Of a stretch of DNA of 64,000 nucleotides, positions 8,728 through 15,983 are shown piece by piece (position 1 is the first letter of the stretch; the number at the start of each line of letters is the position of its first letter). A program made the position numbers and the translations under genes. The stretch is from positions 2,852,001-2,916,000 of the forward strand of contig OZ245780.1 of NCBI GenBank assembly GCA_965227905.1, read 5' to 3'. Below the pieces are notes generated by a model, which saw only the letters and a list, made by a program, of their open reading frames with translations, was not told the origin of the DNA and did not search any database. The stretch is from CBDDHT01 sp965227905 (GTDB lineage Bacteria; Pseudomonadota; Alphaproteobacteria; Rhizobiales; Methyloligellaceae).

Positions 8728-9504
8728 ATGGCTTGGGAACTAACATTTGCACTGTTCATCGTACCGGTTTGCGCTGGTGTGCTGGGCGCGTGCGTCCGGA
8801 ATTGGCCCGGAGATGGCACGAAATCAACCTGGGGCTCGAGTGGTGTCGGACCGTGTCCGGACGAGACTCCGGAAGCTGTTATTCGCGTATATGCAGCACG
8901 AAAAGGCACGTGGAAGGGCGTTTTCGCCGTTCACACCTGGATTACGATTAAGCGTGCCGGCGCCAATCGGTTCGACCGATACGAGATTGTCGGTTGGGGC
9001 GAGCCGCTGCGGTGCAACAACTATCCGGCTGATGGCCGCTGGTATGGCAATGATCCTGACGTCGTTTTGGATATTCGTGGTCCGAGAGCCGAACGTTTTA
9101 TTGGAAAGATCGAAGCGGCAATCGCATCCTATCCTTATCAGGAGCGCGGTACTTATCGGCTTTGGCCCGGGCCGAACTCTAACACCTTTGTTGCCTGGAT
9201 TGCCCGGCAGGTTCCGGCTTTGGGCCTGGAAATGCCGCCGACGGCAATCGGTAAGGACTTTCTCGGGCCGGGATTGGCCTTCGGACCGACACCATCAGGG
9301 ACCGGGCGTCAGATTTCGCTGCATGGGCTAGCTGGCGCTGCGCTCGCCAAGCGTGAAGGGTTTGAAGTGCACATTCTCGGTGCGACGCTGGGCGTCGATC
9401 CCGAAGATCTTGCCATTAAGCTTCCATCTGTCGGGAGCATTGGACTTCGGCCAATTCTGACGGCATTTCGATCGGAACCGGCTCAGCGGTCCCAAACCGT
9501 CTGA
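8728..9504 (+). CDS. DUF3750-family protein, copy 1 of a tandem pair
   Basis: 258 residues from the ATG at 8728 (GGGG eight bases upstream); an open frame upstream to 8626 is less likely because the paralogue begins with the same MAW. An N-terminal hydrophobic segment (about residues 4-24) suggests a membrane anchor or uncleaved signal. Conserved blocks shared with copy 2 are SSGVGP, FAVHTWIT-KRAG, NNYPADG, VVLDIRG-RAER, WPGPNSNTFVAWIARQVP, PPTAIGKD, HILGAT-G-DPEDLAIKLPS-GS. The family is known from proteobacteria but has no established function. The invariant His in HTW and the NSNT motif are the best candidates for active or binding residues, judged only from conservation between the two copies. 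Confidence 0.8.
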   Translation: MAWELTFALFIVPVCAGVLGACVRNWPGDGTKSTWGSSGVGPCPDETPEAVIRVYAARKGTWKGVFAVHTWITIKRAGANRFDRYEIVGWGEPLRCNNYPADGRWYGNDPDVVLDIRGPRAERFIGKIEAAIASYPYQERGTYRLWPGPNSNTFVAWIARQVPALGLEMPPTAIGKDFLGPGLAFGPTPSGTGRQISLHGLAGAALAKREGFEVHILGATLGVDPEDLAIKLPSVGSIGLRPILTAFRSEPAQRSQTV

Positions 9505-9673
9505 CATTCATCTTCCCAAATTCGCCTCGGATTCTCTTGCTTGTCACGGACACCGATTTCGATCAAAGCCTTTTGATTGGCCATTTTCTCTCGAGCAGGC
9601 CAGTGCTTTGAATTCGATTTGGACGCCTTATATGACTTTGCTCACGATGAGAATCTGACAGCGGAGGCGGTCT

Positions 9674-10459
9674 GTGGCTTGGAAACTTGCACTGGCGCTG
9701 ATCATATTGCCGGTTCTCGCCGGTGGTGCGTGGTCCTATTCGCAGGGATGGGCGCAGAATTGGCACTCAGCCGACTGGTCATCGAGCGGTGTGGGGCCTA
9801 AGGCAACTGAAACGCCCGAGGCTGTTGTCCGTGTCTATTCGGCGCGTACCGGTCGCTGGAAGGGCATTTTTGCCGTTCATACCTGGATTACCGTGAAGCG
9901 TGCAGGCGCGCGTCAGTTCGATCGCTATGACGTCGTCGGCTGGGGAAACCCGGTTCGTCTGAACAATTATCCGGCAGATGGTTTCTGGTACAGCAATCTG
10001 CCCCGTGTGATTCTCGACATTCGAGGATCTCGAGCTGAGCGTCTTATTCCTGAGATAGAGGCCGCCATCGCCGGCTATCCTTATACGGGATATGGCAGCT
10101 ATCGGGTCTGGCCGGGACCGAACTCAAATACATTTGTGGCCTGGATCGCCAGACAGGTTCCGGAGCTTGATCTTGAGCTTCCGCCAACGGCAATCGGCAA
10201 GGACTATCTGGGAGATGGCTTTGCGACGGCATCGACTCCATCTGGATCTGGTAAACAGTTTTCGTGGAAGGGGCTGATTGGGGCGGGCATTGCGAGGCGC
10301 GAAGGTCTCGAGATCCATATTCTGGGTGCCACGATTGGCCTTGATCCGGAGGATTTGGCGATCAAACTTCCATCGATCGGCAGTCTCGGTATCGGCCAAT
10401 TGTTCTCGGGCGCGCGAGCAAGTTCGGTCGAACCGTCATTCCCGAAAAGCAGCGAATAG
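9674..10459 (+). CDS. DUF3750-family protein, copy 2 of a tandem pair
   Basis: 261 residues from the GTG at 9674, which has GGAGG about eight bases upstream. An N-terminal hydrophobic helix (AWKLALALIILPVLAGGAW) is followed by a probable periplasmic or membrane-associated domain collinear with copy 1 over its whole length and clearly paralogous. The two differ most just after the anchor and in the last 25 residues. Both run in the same direction with a 169-base gap. The gap holds no other gene, so each may have its own promoter, or they may be translated from one message. Function unknown; see copy 1 for the conserved blocks. Confidence 0.82.
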   Translation: MAWKLALALIILPVLAGGAWSYSQGWAQNWHSADWSSSGVGPKATETPEAVVRVYSARTGRWKGIFAVHTWITVKRAGARQFDRYDVVGWGNPVRLNNYPADGFWYSNLPRVILDIRGSRAERLIPEIEAAIAGYPYTGYGSYRVWPGPNSNTFVAWIARQVPELDLELPPTAIGKDYLGDGFATASTPSGSGKQFSWKGLIGAGIARREGLEIHILGATIGLDPEDLAIKLPSIGSLGIGQLFSGARASSVEPSFPKSSE

Positions 10460-10626
10460 CCAATCCGACGATCTCAAATGTTTGTGTGCTCCCTAATCGG
10501 GCGCGAACGATTCAGGCTCCAGCCAATTTGGTAATATGGTGTCTGTAACAATGACCGGGATCAAAGCCTTGCGCCCGGCTGCCGCGCATAAACATCTGAG
10601 AATGGCTGCCGTCCGGAGACATGCAG

Positions 10627-10989
10627 ATGCTCGACTACAAAGAAGACCAGACAACCGGCGTGGTGGAGATAGCAATCAGTGGTTGGGTTTCTCGCGAAGA
10701 ATTCGATCGCGTTGCCGACAAACTTGATGCTCTGATTGCCAAACACGGTCAGATTCGGGTTCTTCAAGTCATCCATGATTTCGAAGGAATGGACGCTGGC
10801 GCGTTTTGGGATGACCTCAAATTCTCTCTCAGGCACCTGTCAGATTTCAGCCGATGCGCAGTCGTCAGCGAGGAGAAGGTAATCAGCCTATGGTCGGAAC
10901 TCTTGGGGCCGTTCATCAGTTGCGAAGTCGCGCACTTCGAACCATCCCAGATCGACCAGGCGCATGCCTGGCTTGAACGCGTGGGCTAA
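10627..10989 (+). CDS. SpoIIAA-like (STAS-related) small protein
   Basis: 120 residues from the ATG at 10627; the ATG at 10621 is only two bases after GGAG, while 10627 has the usual eight-base spacing. Alternating strands and helices (VVEIAISGWVSREEFDRVAD, then IRVLQVIHDFEGMDAGAFWDD, then RCAVVSEEKVISLW) fit the SpoIIAA-like family once called DUF3478, a lipid-binding relative of STAS domains. The phosphorylatable serine of true anti-sigma antagonists is not evident. Role unknown. It stands alone, followed by a perfect palindrome that probably ends transcription. Confidence 0.72.
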   Translation: MLDYKEDQTTGVVEIAISGWVSREEFDRVADKLDALIAKHGQIRVLQVIHDFEGMDAGAFWDDLKFSLRHLSDFSRCAVVSEEKVISLWSELLGPFISCEVAHFEPSQIDQAHAWLERVG

Positions 10990-11076
10990 TAGCTGAATCA
11001 ACTGCAGAACGGCTCTCAACTTTTTAAATAAAAGCCTTTAACTCAATCGGCTCTCTTATTGAATTTGAAAAATCTG

Positions 11077-11113
11077 ATAAACCCCTGATCATAAATTACA
11101 ATCAGGGGTTTAT
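11077..11113. terminator. Perfect 13-bp inverted repeat, likely bidirectional terminator
   Basis: ATAAACCCCTGAT at 11077-11089 pairs perfectly with ATCAGGGGTTTAT at 11101-11113 around an 11-base AT-rich loop. It lies between the convergent ends of the SpoIIAA-like gene and the minus-strand gene at 11172. On the minus strand the stem is followed within five bases by a run of five T; on the plus strand the T-rich part is inside the stem. Confidence 0.65.
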
Positions 11114-11171
11114 ACGGTATCAGCCCGCGAAACTTGGATGATGAATCTCGGGGCCTGATCAGCGCGGCAGA

Positions 11172-11495
11172 TCAGTGACGTCGATAGGCGGTGAGACTGC
11201 GTCTTTCGGCGACGACTTGGGCGTTCAGAACAGCGATTTCCTCCTCAAGGCGAGCGATGAAATCGTGCGCCGACATCGCAGTCGCAGCCGGTTTATCCAG
11301 ACTGCGGAAACGTTGCCGGAGAAGTTCCAGACGACCCTTGGTCGTGATCCGCAAATTCGCCCCCTCGCGAACTGCAAGTCCCGATGAAATCAGTCGTCGT
11401 TGATGGTTGGTGGAGAAACCGTTCGGCGGCGTTGGTTGCTGTGCCAAACGGGATAAGGCCGCGCGCTCATCGCGCGTCATTCTGATAGGCGGCAT
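11172..11495 (-). CDS. Small hypothetical protein with possible winged-helix segment
   Basis: 107 residues, rich in Arg. The N-terminal half (MTRDERAALSRLAQQP, then FSTNHQRRLISSGLAVREG and LRITTKGRLELLRQRF) has the helix-helix-strand-strand rhythm of a small winged-helix domain in which ITTKGR would be the wing. The C-terminal half (about residues 75-103) is a charged helix with heptad-like spacing. No family was recognised. The gene is alone, and upstream lies a 375-base gene-free stretch full of small inverted repeats. Coding is supported by the coherent protein pattern, but the call is moderate. Confidence 0.55.
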   Translation of the reverse strand: MPPIRMTRDERAALSRLAQQPTPPNGFSTNHQRRLISSGLAVREGANLRITTKGRLELLRQRFRSLDKPAATAMSAHDFIARLEEEIAVLNAQVVAERRSLTAYRRH

Positions 11496-11591
11496 GATAC
11501 AAATTACCCTCTACTAGACACGCTGCATCCACGAAAGACGCACGCCTGCCGGCGCGTCGCTGGACACAGAACGCCTACTGACCACACACAC

Positions 11592-11757
11592 GCGTATCCG
11601 GGACCGGGATCGAACAGATCCGGCATACACCCCGATACGCATTACATTTGGGAACGCGTCGCACAGCTACCCCCCGTGCGACATACTGGTAGTCGGTCTC
11701 GCTGCTACTCTTGGCAAGACCGCAATCTACGCGTCACATGTCTACTCACCACGTGAC
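11592..11757. other. Gene-free stretch with a string of inverted repeats
   Basis: Four inverted repeats follow one another: GCGTATC/GATACGC (11592-11598 with 11634-11640, enclosing a bulged CCGGGATC/GATCCGG stem), GTCGCAC/GTGCGAC (11658-11664 with 11676-11682), CGGTCT/AGACCG (11694-11699 with 11717-11722) and GTCAC/GTGAC (11733-11737 with 11753-11757). Read on the minus strand, three of the stems are followed by GCGT. The stretch could be a structured RNA, a long leader of the minus-strand gene at 11172-11495, or a cluster of binding sites. No open frame in it looks real. Confidence 0.4.
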
Positions 11758-11870
11758 AGACCCTACTTCATTCCCTAAGTGTGGCATGTATGGGGCAGAA
11801 ATCGCAAGTGTGCCATTTGAGCATCGCGTCCAGAACAAAATCCGGACTTGATTGAGGACAGGAGAGCAAT

Positions 11871-13067
11871 ATGCGCCAAGAAAAAGACGATCCGATAGTC
11901 ATTGCATCGAGCGCCAGAACTCCAATTGGGTCGTTTCAAGGCGGCTTTGCGACGATAACGGCACCGGAATTGGGCGCAGCGGCAATCGCAGCCGTTACAG
12001 AGCGTGCCGGCGTGCCGTCCGGCGATGTCGGCGAGGTTCTGATGGGCTGCGTTTTGCCGGCAGGGCAGGGACAGGCGCCGGCGCGACAGGCGGCTTTCGG
12101 TGCCGGGTGTCCGGACTCCGTGCCATGCACAACCGTCAACAAGATGTGCGGATCTGGTATGAAAACCGTGATGATGGCTTATGACAGCCTGCACGCCAGA
12201 CCCGACGATATCGTTGTCGCGGGTGGCATGGAGAGCATGACAAATGCACCCTATTTGCTGCCCAAAGCACGTCAGGGACTACGCCTAGGCCACGCTGAAG
12301 TCAAAGACCATATGTTCCTCGATGGCCTTGAAGATGCTTATGAAAAAGGCCGCCTAATGGGAACGTTTGCAGAGGATACGGCCGAGCAATATCAGTTCAC
12401 GCGCGAAGCGCAGGACGCTTTTGCGATCGAGTCTCTGTCGCGGGCAAAAAGCGCTAATGAAGACGGATCTTTTGAAAAAGAGATGGTGTCCGTCACTGTC
12501 GAAACGCGCAAGGGGCAAAGCGTCGTGAAGAGTGACGAGCAACCGTTCAGCGCCGACCCTGAAAAGATCCCGCAACTGCGACCGGCCTTTCGCAAGGGCG
12601 GCACGGTAACACCGGCCAATTCGAGTTCGATATCCGACGGCGCCGCGGCGCTTATGCTAATGCGGCAGAGCGCGGCAGACAAACGCGGTATCAAACCGCA
12701 AGCCCGCATCGTCGGCTGCGCCACCCACGCGCAGGCGCCAGCATTATTTACGACGGCTCCAGCTTTTGCTGTGGATAAACTCCTGGAGCAGATCGGCTGG
12801 TCGCGATCCGATGTCGACCTCTATGAGGTCAATGAGGCGTTTGCGATCGTCGCGATGGCTTCAATTCGCGATCTGGGCCTGACCCACGAGGAGGTGAATG
12901 TGCACGGCGGAGCTTGTGCGCTTGGCCATCCGATCGGCGCCTCCGGTGCGCGTATTCTCGTCACGCTCCTGGGGGCCATGGAGAAACAGGATGTCCGCCG
13001 GGGTGTCGCCGCGTTATGCATTGGGGGCGGCGAGGCGACGGCGATTGCGGTGGAGCGTATCAGTTGA
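11871..13067 (+). CDS. Acetyl-CoA C-acetyltransferase (thiolase)
   Basis: 398 residues, the usual length of biosynthetic/degradative type II thiolases. Condenses two acetyl-CoA or cleaves acetoacetyl-CoA in the cytoplasm. The nucleophilic Cys93 is in NKMCGSGMKT, the active-site His in GGACALGHPIGASGARI (about 350), and the second cysteine in LCIGGGEATA near the C terminus. NEAFAIVAM is also present. AGGAGA stands six bases before the ATG. Leucine catabolism ends in acetoacetate and acetyl-CoA, so the enzyme could serve the nearby ivd/mccB genes, or make acetoacetyl-CoA for polyhydroxybutyrate; no phaB or phaC is next to it. The stop overlaps the start of the next gene. Confidence 0.92.
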   Translation: MRQEKDDPIVIASSARTPIGSFQGGFATITAPELGAAAIAAVTERAGVPSGDVGEVLMGCVLPAGQGQAPARQAAFGAGCPDSVPCTTVNKMCGSGMKTVMMAYDSLHARPDDIVVAGGMESMTNAPYLLPKARQGLRLGHAEVKDHMFLDGLEDAYEKGRLMGTFAEDTAEQYQFTREAQDAFAIESLSRAKSANEDGSFEKEMVSVTVETRKGQSVVKSDEQPFSADPEKIPQLRPAFRKGGTVTPANSSSISDGAAALMLMRQSAADKRGIKPQARIVGCATHAQAPALFTTAPAFAVDKLLEQIGWSRSDVDLYEVNEAFAIVAMASIRDLGLTHEEVNVHGGACALGHPIGASGARILVTLLGAMEKQDVRRGVAALCIGGGEATAIAVERIS

Positions 13068-13510
13068 AGACCATTCACACCGAAACCTGGGTTGCGGCAC
13101 CGGCGCCGATCGTTTGGCAGGTCGTCACGGATCTGGAGCAATGGCCGGATTGGAATCCCGTCATGCGCATCGATGGCCCACTCGACCTCGGACAGTCGAT
13201 CACGGTAACACTGTTGCCGCCGGGCAAACCCGAAGTTGCGACCCCTGCAAAAGTCGTCGCTTTCGACGATGGCCGCGAAGTGAAATGGCGTGGTCGCCTA
13301 TTTTTGCCGGGACTGTGCGATGGTGAGCATGGTTTGCGCGTTGCGGAAGAAGACACCGGCCGTTGTCGCTTTGAGCAGTTCGAAGTCTTCAGCGGCCTTC
13401 TTGCCGGCGTTATCATGGGGCCGAAAATGCGCGAGATCGAAAGAGGGTTCCAGATCATGAATCGAATGCTCAAGCGCGAAGCCGAGCGCCGTGCTGGCGA
13501 GCAGGTCTAA
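13064..13510 (+). CDS. SRPBCC-family protein
   Basis: 148 residues from the TTG at 13064, which overlaps the thiolase stop (TTGA) and has GGTGGAG upstream; the frame is open far 5' but inside the thiolase gene. The N-terminal TIHTETWVAAPAPIVWQVV and DLEQWPDWNPVM blocks are typical of the START-like SRPBCC/polyketide cyclase superfamily, which forms a deep hydrophobic pocket. These proteins bind or modify hydrophobic ligands, and the ligand cannot be inferred. Translational coupling to the thiolase suggests a link to acyl-CoA metabolism, but that is only inference from position. Confidence 0.8.
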   Translation: MKTIHTETWVAAPAPIVWQVVTDLEQWPDWNPVMRIDGPLDLGQSITVTLLPPGKPEVATPAKVVAFDDGREVKWRGRLFLPGLCDGEHGLRVAEEDTGRCRFEQFEVFSGLLAGVIMGPKMREIERGFQIMNRMLKREAERRAGEQV

Positions 13511-13531
13511 GACGCCTGGAGCTTGTCGAGC

Positions 13532-14326
13532 ATGTTCTTCTATTTCGCAAAGATCGGCTGGTTTCTCATACAGCCTTCGAGTGTCATTCTCCTTCTCATT
13601 CTGTTTTCGGCTCTTCTGTTGTGGACGCGATGGGCTTGGTTCGGACGCCGGATGGTTTTGCTCGGTGCGCTCCTGTTTCTGGTCGCCGGCCTCTCACCGC
13701 TCGGTCATCTCATGTACATCCCGCTTGAGGATCGTTTCGAACGCGCGGATCTCACGAATATCAAACCGGATGGCATTATTGTGCTTGGAGGGGCTGAAGA
13801 AACGCTGATCGCCGAGGCGCGCAACGTTCCGGCGCTAAACGAAGCTGGCGAGCGCATTCTGGAAACGGCAATGCTGGCCTGGCGATTCCCAGAGACGCGC
13901 GTGGTCTTCACCGGTGGTACGGCCAACATTCTCTATGGCGGTGTGAGCGAAGCGGACAGCGCGCGAACGCATCTCACATCGCTTGGTCTTTCTCCCGACC
14001 GCCTGATCCTCGAGGACAAATCCAGAGACACATACGAGAATGCATTGTTCACGCGCGTCCTGCTGGCACCCAAGCCTGGCGAACGTTGGCTGTTGGTGAC
14101 GTCGGCCGGTCATATGCCGCGGGCCGTCGGCTGCTTCCGTGCCCTTGGCTTCAATGTTCTGCCTTGGCCGGTCGATTACCGGACCCGTGGCAAAGAAGAT
14201 ATGACGCGGATGTTCGATAAGCCATCCCAGGGGCTGCGCCGCGTAGACAGGGCGGCGCGCGAGTGGATCGGGATTATCGTTTATTACGTGCTCGGGAGGA
14301 CGAATACGTTTTTCCCGGGGCCATGA
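13532..14326 (+). CDS. YdcF/ElyC-family DUF218 membrane protein
   Basis: 264 residues from the ATG at 13532 (GGAG ten bases upstream; the TTG at 13523 is too close to it). Two N-terminal membrane helices (about residues 10-27 and 34-57) are followed by a periplasmic or cytoplasmic DUF218 domain: DGIIVLGGAEE, VVFTGGTAN, LEDKSRDTYENA, WLLVTSAGHMPRAVGCFRA. DUF218 proteins such as E. coli ElyC and SanA act in envelope biogenesis, possibly in undecaprenyl-carrier metabolism. The full set of motifs, with the GG turn, the ENA helix and the final TSxxH-R motif, makes the family certain. The biochemical reaction is not. Confidence 0.88.
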   Translation: MFFYFAKIGWFLIQPSSVILLLILFSALLLWTRWAWFGRRMVLLGALLFLVAGLSPLGHLMYIPLEDRFERADLTNIKPDGIIVLGGAEETLIAEARNVPALNEAGERILETAMLAWRFPETRVVFTGGTANILYGGVSEADSARTHLTSLGLSPDRLILEDKSRDTYENALFTRVLLAPKPGERWLLVTSAGHMPRAVGCFRALGFNVLPWPVDYRTRGKEDMTRMFDKPSQGLRRVDRAAREWIGIIVYYVLGRTNTFFPGP

Positions 14327-14385
14327 GGGTGCCTGGATTGCTGCTGCGTGCAGGGCCTGAGATTTGAGTCTTTGCTTGCGCTATC

Positions 14386-14512
14386 GCCCTTCGGGCAGGT
14401 TTGTTTCCCGGTCGGGCCAATGGCCCTCCTCGCCTCTTATTTGAACGCGAGCCCGCGTAGCGGGCTTTACCATCTACAAGCACAGTGTTGGCGAGGAAAA
14501 GCCGCCTACGGC
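14386..14512. repeat. Hairpin cluster resembling an interspersed repeat element
   Basis: Four short perfect stem-loops lie in 127 bases: GCCC/GGGC (14386-14396), GGGCC/GGCCC (14413-14425), AGCCCGC/GCGGGCT with a GTA loop (14449-14465), and GCCG/CGGC (14501-14512). The surrounding sequence is open on the minus strand as a 109-codon frame whose product is very rich in Arg, Ala and Gly and looks non-natural. The pattern of GC-rich mini-hairpins is that of REP/ERIC-like intergenic elements. Only one copy is in this window, so repetition is not shown. Confidence 0.4.
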
Positions 14513-14653
14513 GACTCGCGCTCAAGTAGGGCAGAGCCCGGTAGCGCCAGCAAAAACCACACACCCACCACTCGGTGAATTCCCGAAACGAGGCTCCGCC
14601 CAACCCCGCTGTACTTCGTCTCAGACAACATCACCACGAACCTCCGGAATCGA

Positions 14654-14682
14654 AATGGCCCCCGGCGTGTCCGAGGGCCATT
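14654..14682 (-). terminator. Likely terminator of the exported Gly-rich protein gene
   Basis: AATGGCCC at 14654-14661 pairs with GGGCCATT at 14675-14682; inside, CGG/CCG (14663-14665 with 14671-14673) extends the stem after one mismatch. It lies 26 bases after the stop of the minus-strand gene at 14709. On that strand it is followed by TTCGATT, a weak T-tract. Confidence 0.5.
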
Positions 14683-14708
14683 CCAGATGCGATCCTGTGC
14701 TGCTCGGG

Positions 14709-15056
14709 CTAACGGCCGCCGCCGCCTCCGTCGCCGCCACCGCCGTCACCGCCGTCGCCATCTCCACCGTCTCCACCGCCGTCAAAGGAGATCCGTGTGA
14801 AGAAGTCTTCTTCTTCCTCCTGGCGTGCAAGAGGCACTGTCGATGTGGGTGGCGTGTATGTGGGAGGAGGAGGTGTAACAACGACCTGCTCTAAGATTCT
14901 CACGTCACGGCATTCCTTGTCGTAGAGCTTTTCGCCGCTATCATCCCAGCACCAGGCTGCATTTCCGCCACCGACTGTCTGTGCCGATGCGCCAACCGCC
15001 AGCGGACCGGCCAGCGCCAGCGCCGCAGCAAATGTCAAAAGGCTTCTATTCATCAT
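14709..15056 (-). CDS. Small exported protein with Gly/Asp repeat tail
   Basis: 115 residues from the ATG at 15056 (AGGAA six bases upstream). A clear Sec signal peptide ends in AVGASAQ near residue 22-24. The mature part has two cysteines (AAWCWDDSGEKLYDKECRDV, probably a disulphide), a Pro/Thr-rich linker, an acidic patch EEEEDFF, and a C-terminal tail of about 30 residues made almost only of Gly and Asp. The tail could bind Ca2+ or act as a flexible spacer. No family was recognised. The predicted location is periplasmic or outer-surface. Confidence 0.7.
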   Translation of the reverse strand: MMNRSLLTFAAALALAGPLAVGASAQTVGGGNAAWCWDDSGEKLYDKECRDVRILEQVVVTPPPPTYTPPTSTVPLARQEEEEDFFTRISFDGGGDGGDGDGGDGGGGDGGGGGR

Positions 15057-15088
15057 CTGACGTTCCTGTTTGTCTGTTCTTCGCGGGT

Positions 15089-15106
15089 GCCGCTCCTTGG
15101 AGCGGC
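15089..15106. promoter_or_regulatory. Palindrome upstream of the Gly/Asp-tail gene
   Basis: GCCGCTCC-TT-GGAGCGGC is a perfect 18-base palindrome 33 bases 5' of the minus-strand start at 15056. Its position suits an operator or a 5' leader hairpin. There is no evidence for a specific regulator. Confidence 0.3.
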
Positions 15107-15288
15107 CCACGGCTCCGTTCCTTGGTCCGTGTATCGAGATAGACGCGGTGAAATCTCCAAAGGTTCAAAGCAGCCGAAACGAATTCAGCTTGTCTTAGAT
15201 CAAGGCATGATCGGGATTCTTGCCTCAGATTCACATCTCCTGACGTGTCGCCTCATCGCGCAGGCGATAGCATTCGGAGATATGAACC

Positions 15289-15408
15289 ATGGCAAAATCC
15301 AGAGACTCAAAGAGCGGCGTCGATTTGGGATCGTTCGGACTCCTGTTCGGGCTTGCAGGTGGTGCTGCTCTGCTTCTTGCACTTGCTTGGATGCTTGGCT
15401 GGATCTAG
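15289..15408 (+). CDS. 39-residue single-span membrane protein
   Basis: A short frame: ATG at 15289, nine bases after GGAG, stop TAG at 15406-15408. The product starts with a basic, polar head (MAKSRDSKSGVDLGSFG) and ends in a hydrophobic span (LLFGLAGGAALLLALAWML, then GWI). This matches the design of small regulatory or respiratory-complex membrane proteins. The good ribosome-binding site, the positive-inside charge pattern and the clean hydrophobic segment support translation. No partner is evident: rhodanese lies 143 bases downstream. A stem GTCACT/AGTGAC follows at 15420-15435. Confidence 0.5.
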   Translation: MAKSRDSKSGVDLGSFGLLFGLAGGAALLLALAWMLGWI

Positions 15409-15551
15409 CACTGGTGCGCAGTCACTATTGAGTGACGCGTGACGCTATGTGCTTATTGGCGTCTTGAATCTCAGGTAATACGGCGTAATTCTGCCTCTCT
15501 GACGGAGCCGGGTCATTGACGTGTGGCCAAACTTTTGAGAGGGAAATTCGC

Positions 15552-15947
15552 ATGCCGGAGAAAGCCAGAATTGGGGTCGAGGCGCTGGTTGCTGAAGCAC
15601 GAGCCGTCATCGAAGAAGTTGCCGTCGAGGAAGCCATCGCGCTTTCCGGTGGGGACGACGTTGTTATCGTCGATATTCGAGACGTGCGTGAATTGAAGCG
15701 GGATGGCAAAATCCCGGGATCGTTTCATTGTCCAAGAGGCATGCTCGAATTCTGGATCGACCCTGAAAGTCCTTATTTCAAGCCCATATTTGGTGAAGAC
15801 AAACGGTTCCTGTTTCATTGTGCTGCGGACTGGCGGTCAGCACTTGCCACTGAACGCGCGCAGCATATGGGGCTTGCGCCGGTTGCTCATATAGCCGGCG
15901 GGTTCAATGCCTGGAAGGATGCAGGCGGCCCGGTCGAAGAACTCTGA
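15552..15947 (+). CDS. Rhodanese-domain sulfurtransferase
   Basis: 131 residues from the ATG at 15552 (GAGGGA upstream); a further in-frame start at 15516 adds twelve residues. Single rhodanese domain: VVIVDIRDVRELKRDGKIPGS (CH2A motif, about 40-60), then the active loop HCAADWRSA, where Cys and Arg stand in the C-x4-R arrangement that carries a persulfide, and HIAGGFNAWKDAG at the end. It transfers sulfane sulfur in the cytoplasm; the acceptor is unknown. The N-terminal helix (EALVAEARAVIEEV) is a common extension of this subgroup. A PQQ-type dehydrogenase follows 36 bases later and may be co-transcribed. Confidence 0.9.
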   Translation: MPEKARIGVEALVAEARAVIEEVAVEEAIALSGGDDVVIVDIRDVRELKRDGKIPGSFHCPRGMLEFWIDPESPYFKPIFGEDKRFLFHCAADWRSALATERAQHMGLAPVAHIAGGFNAWKDAGGPVEEL

Positions 15948-15983
15948 CAGCGTTTCATCTCGTAATTCAGGAGTAGATTCACC

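Noticed and set aside
11581..11640. tRNA- or T-loop-like GTTCGATCCCG on the minus strand
   Set aside because: The enclosing stem pair is only 49 bases apart and no D-arm, anticodon arm or acceptor structure fits, so it is not a tRNA.
14274..14603. 109-codon minus-strand frame
   Set aside because: Its product is Arg/Ala/Gly-rich with no domain, and the frame overlaps the hairpin cluster and the ydcF end; treated as non-coding.
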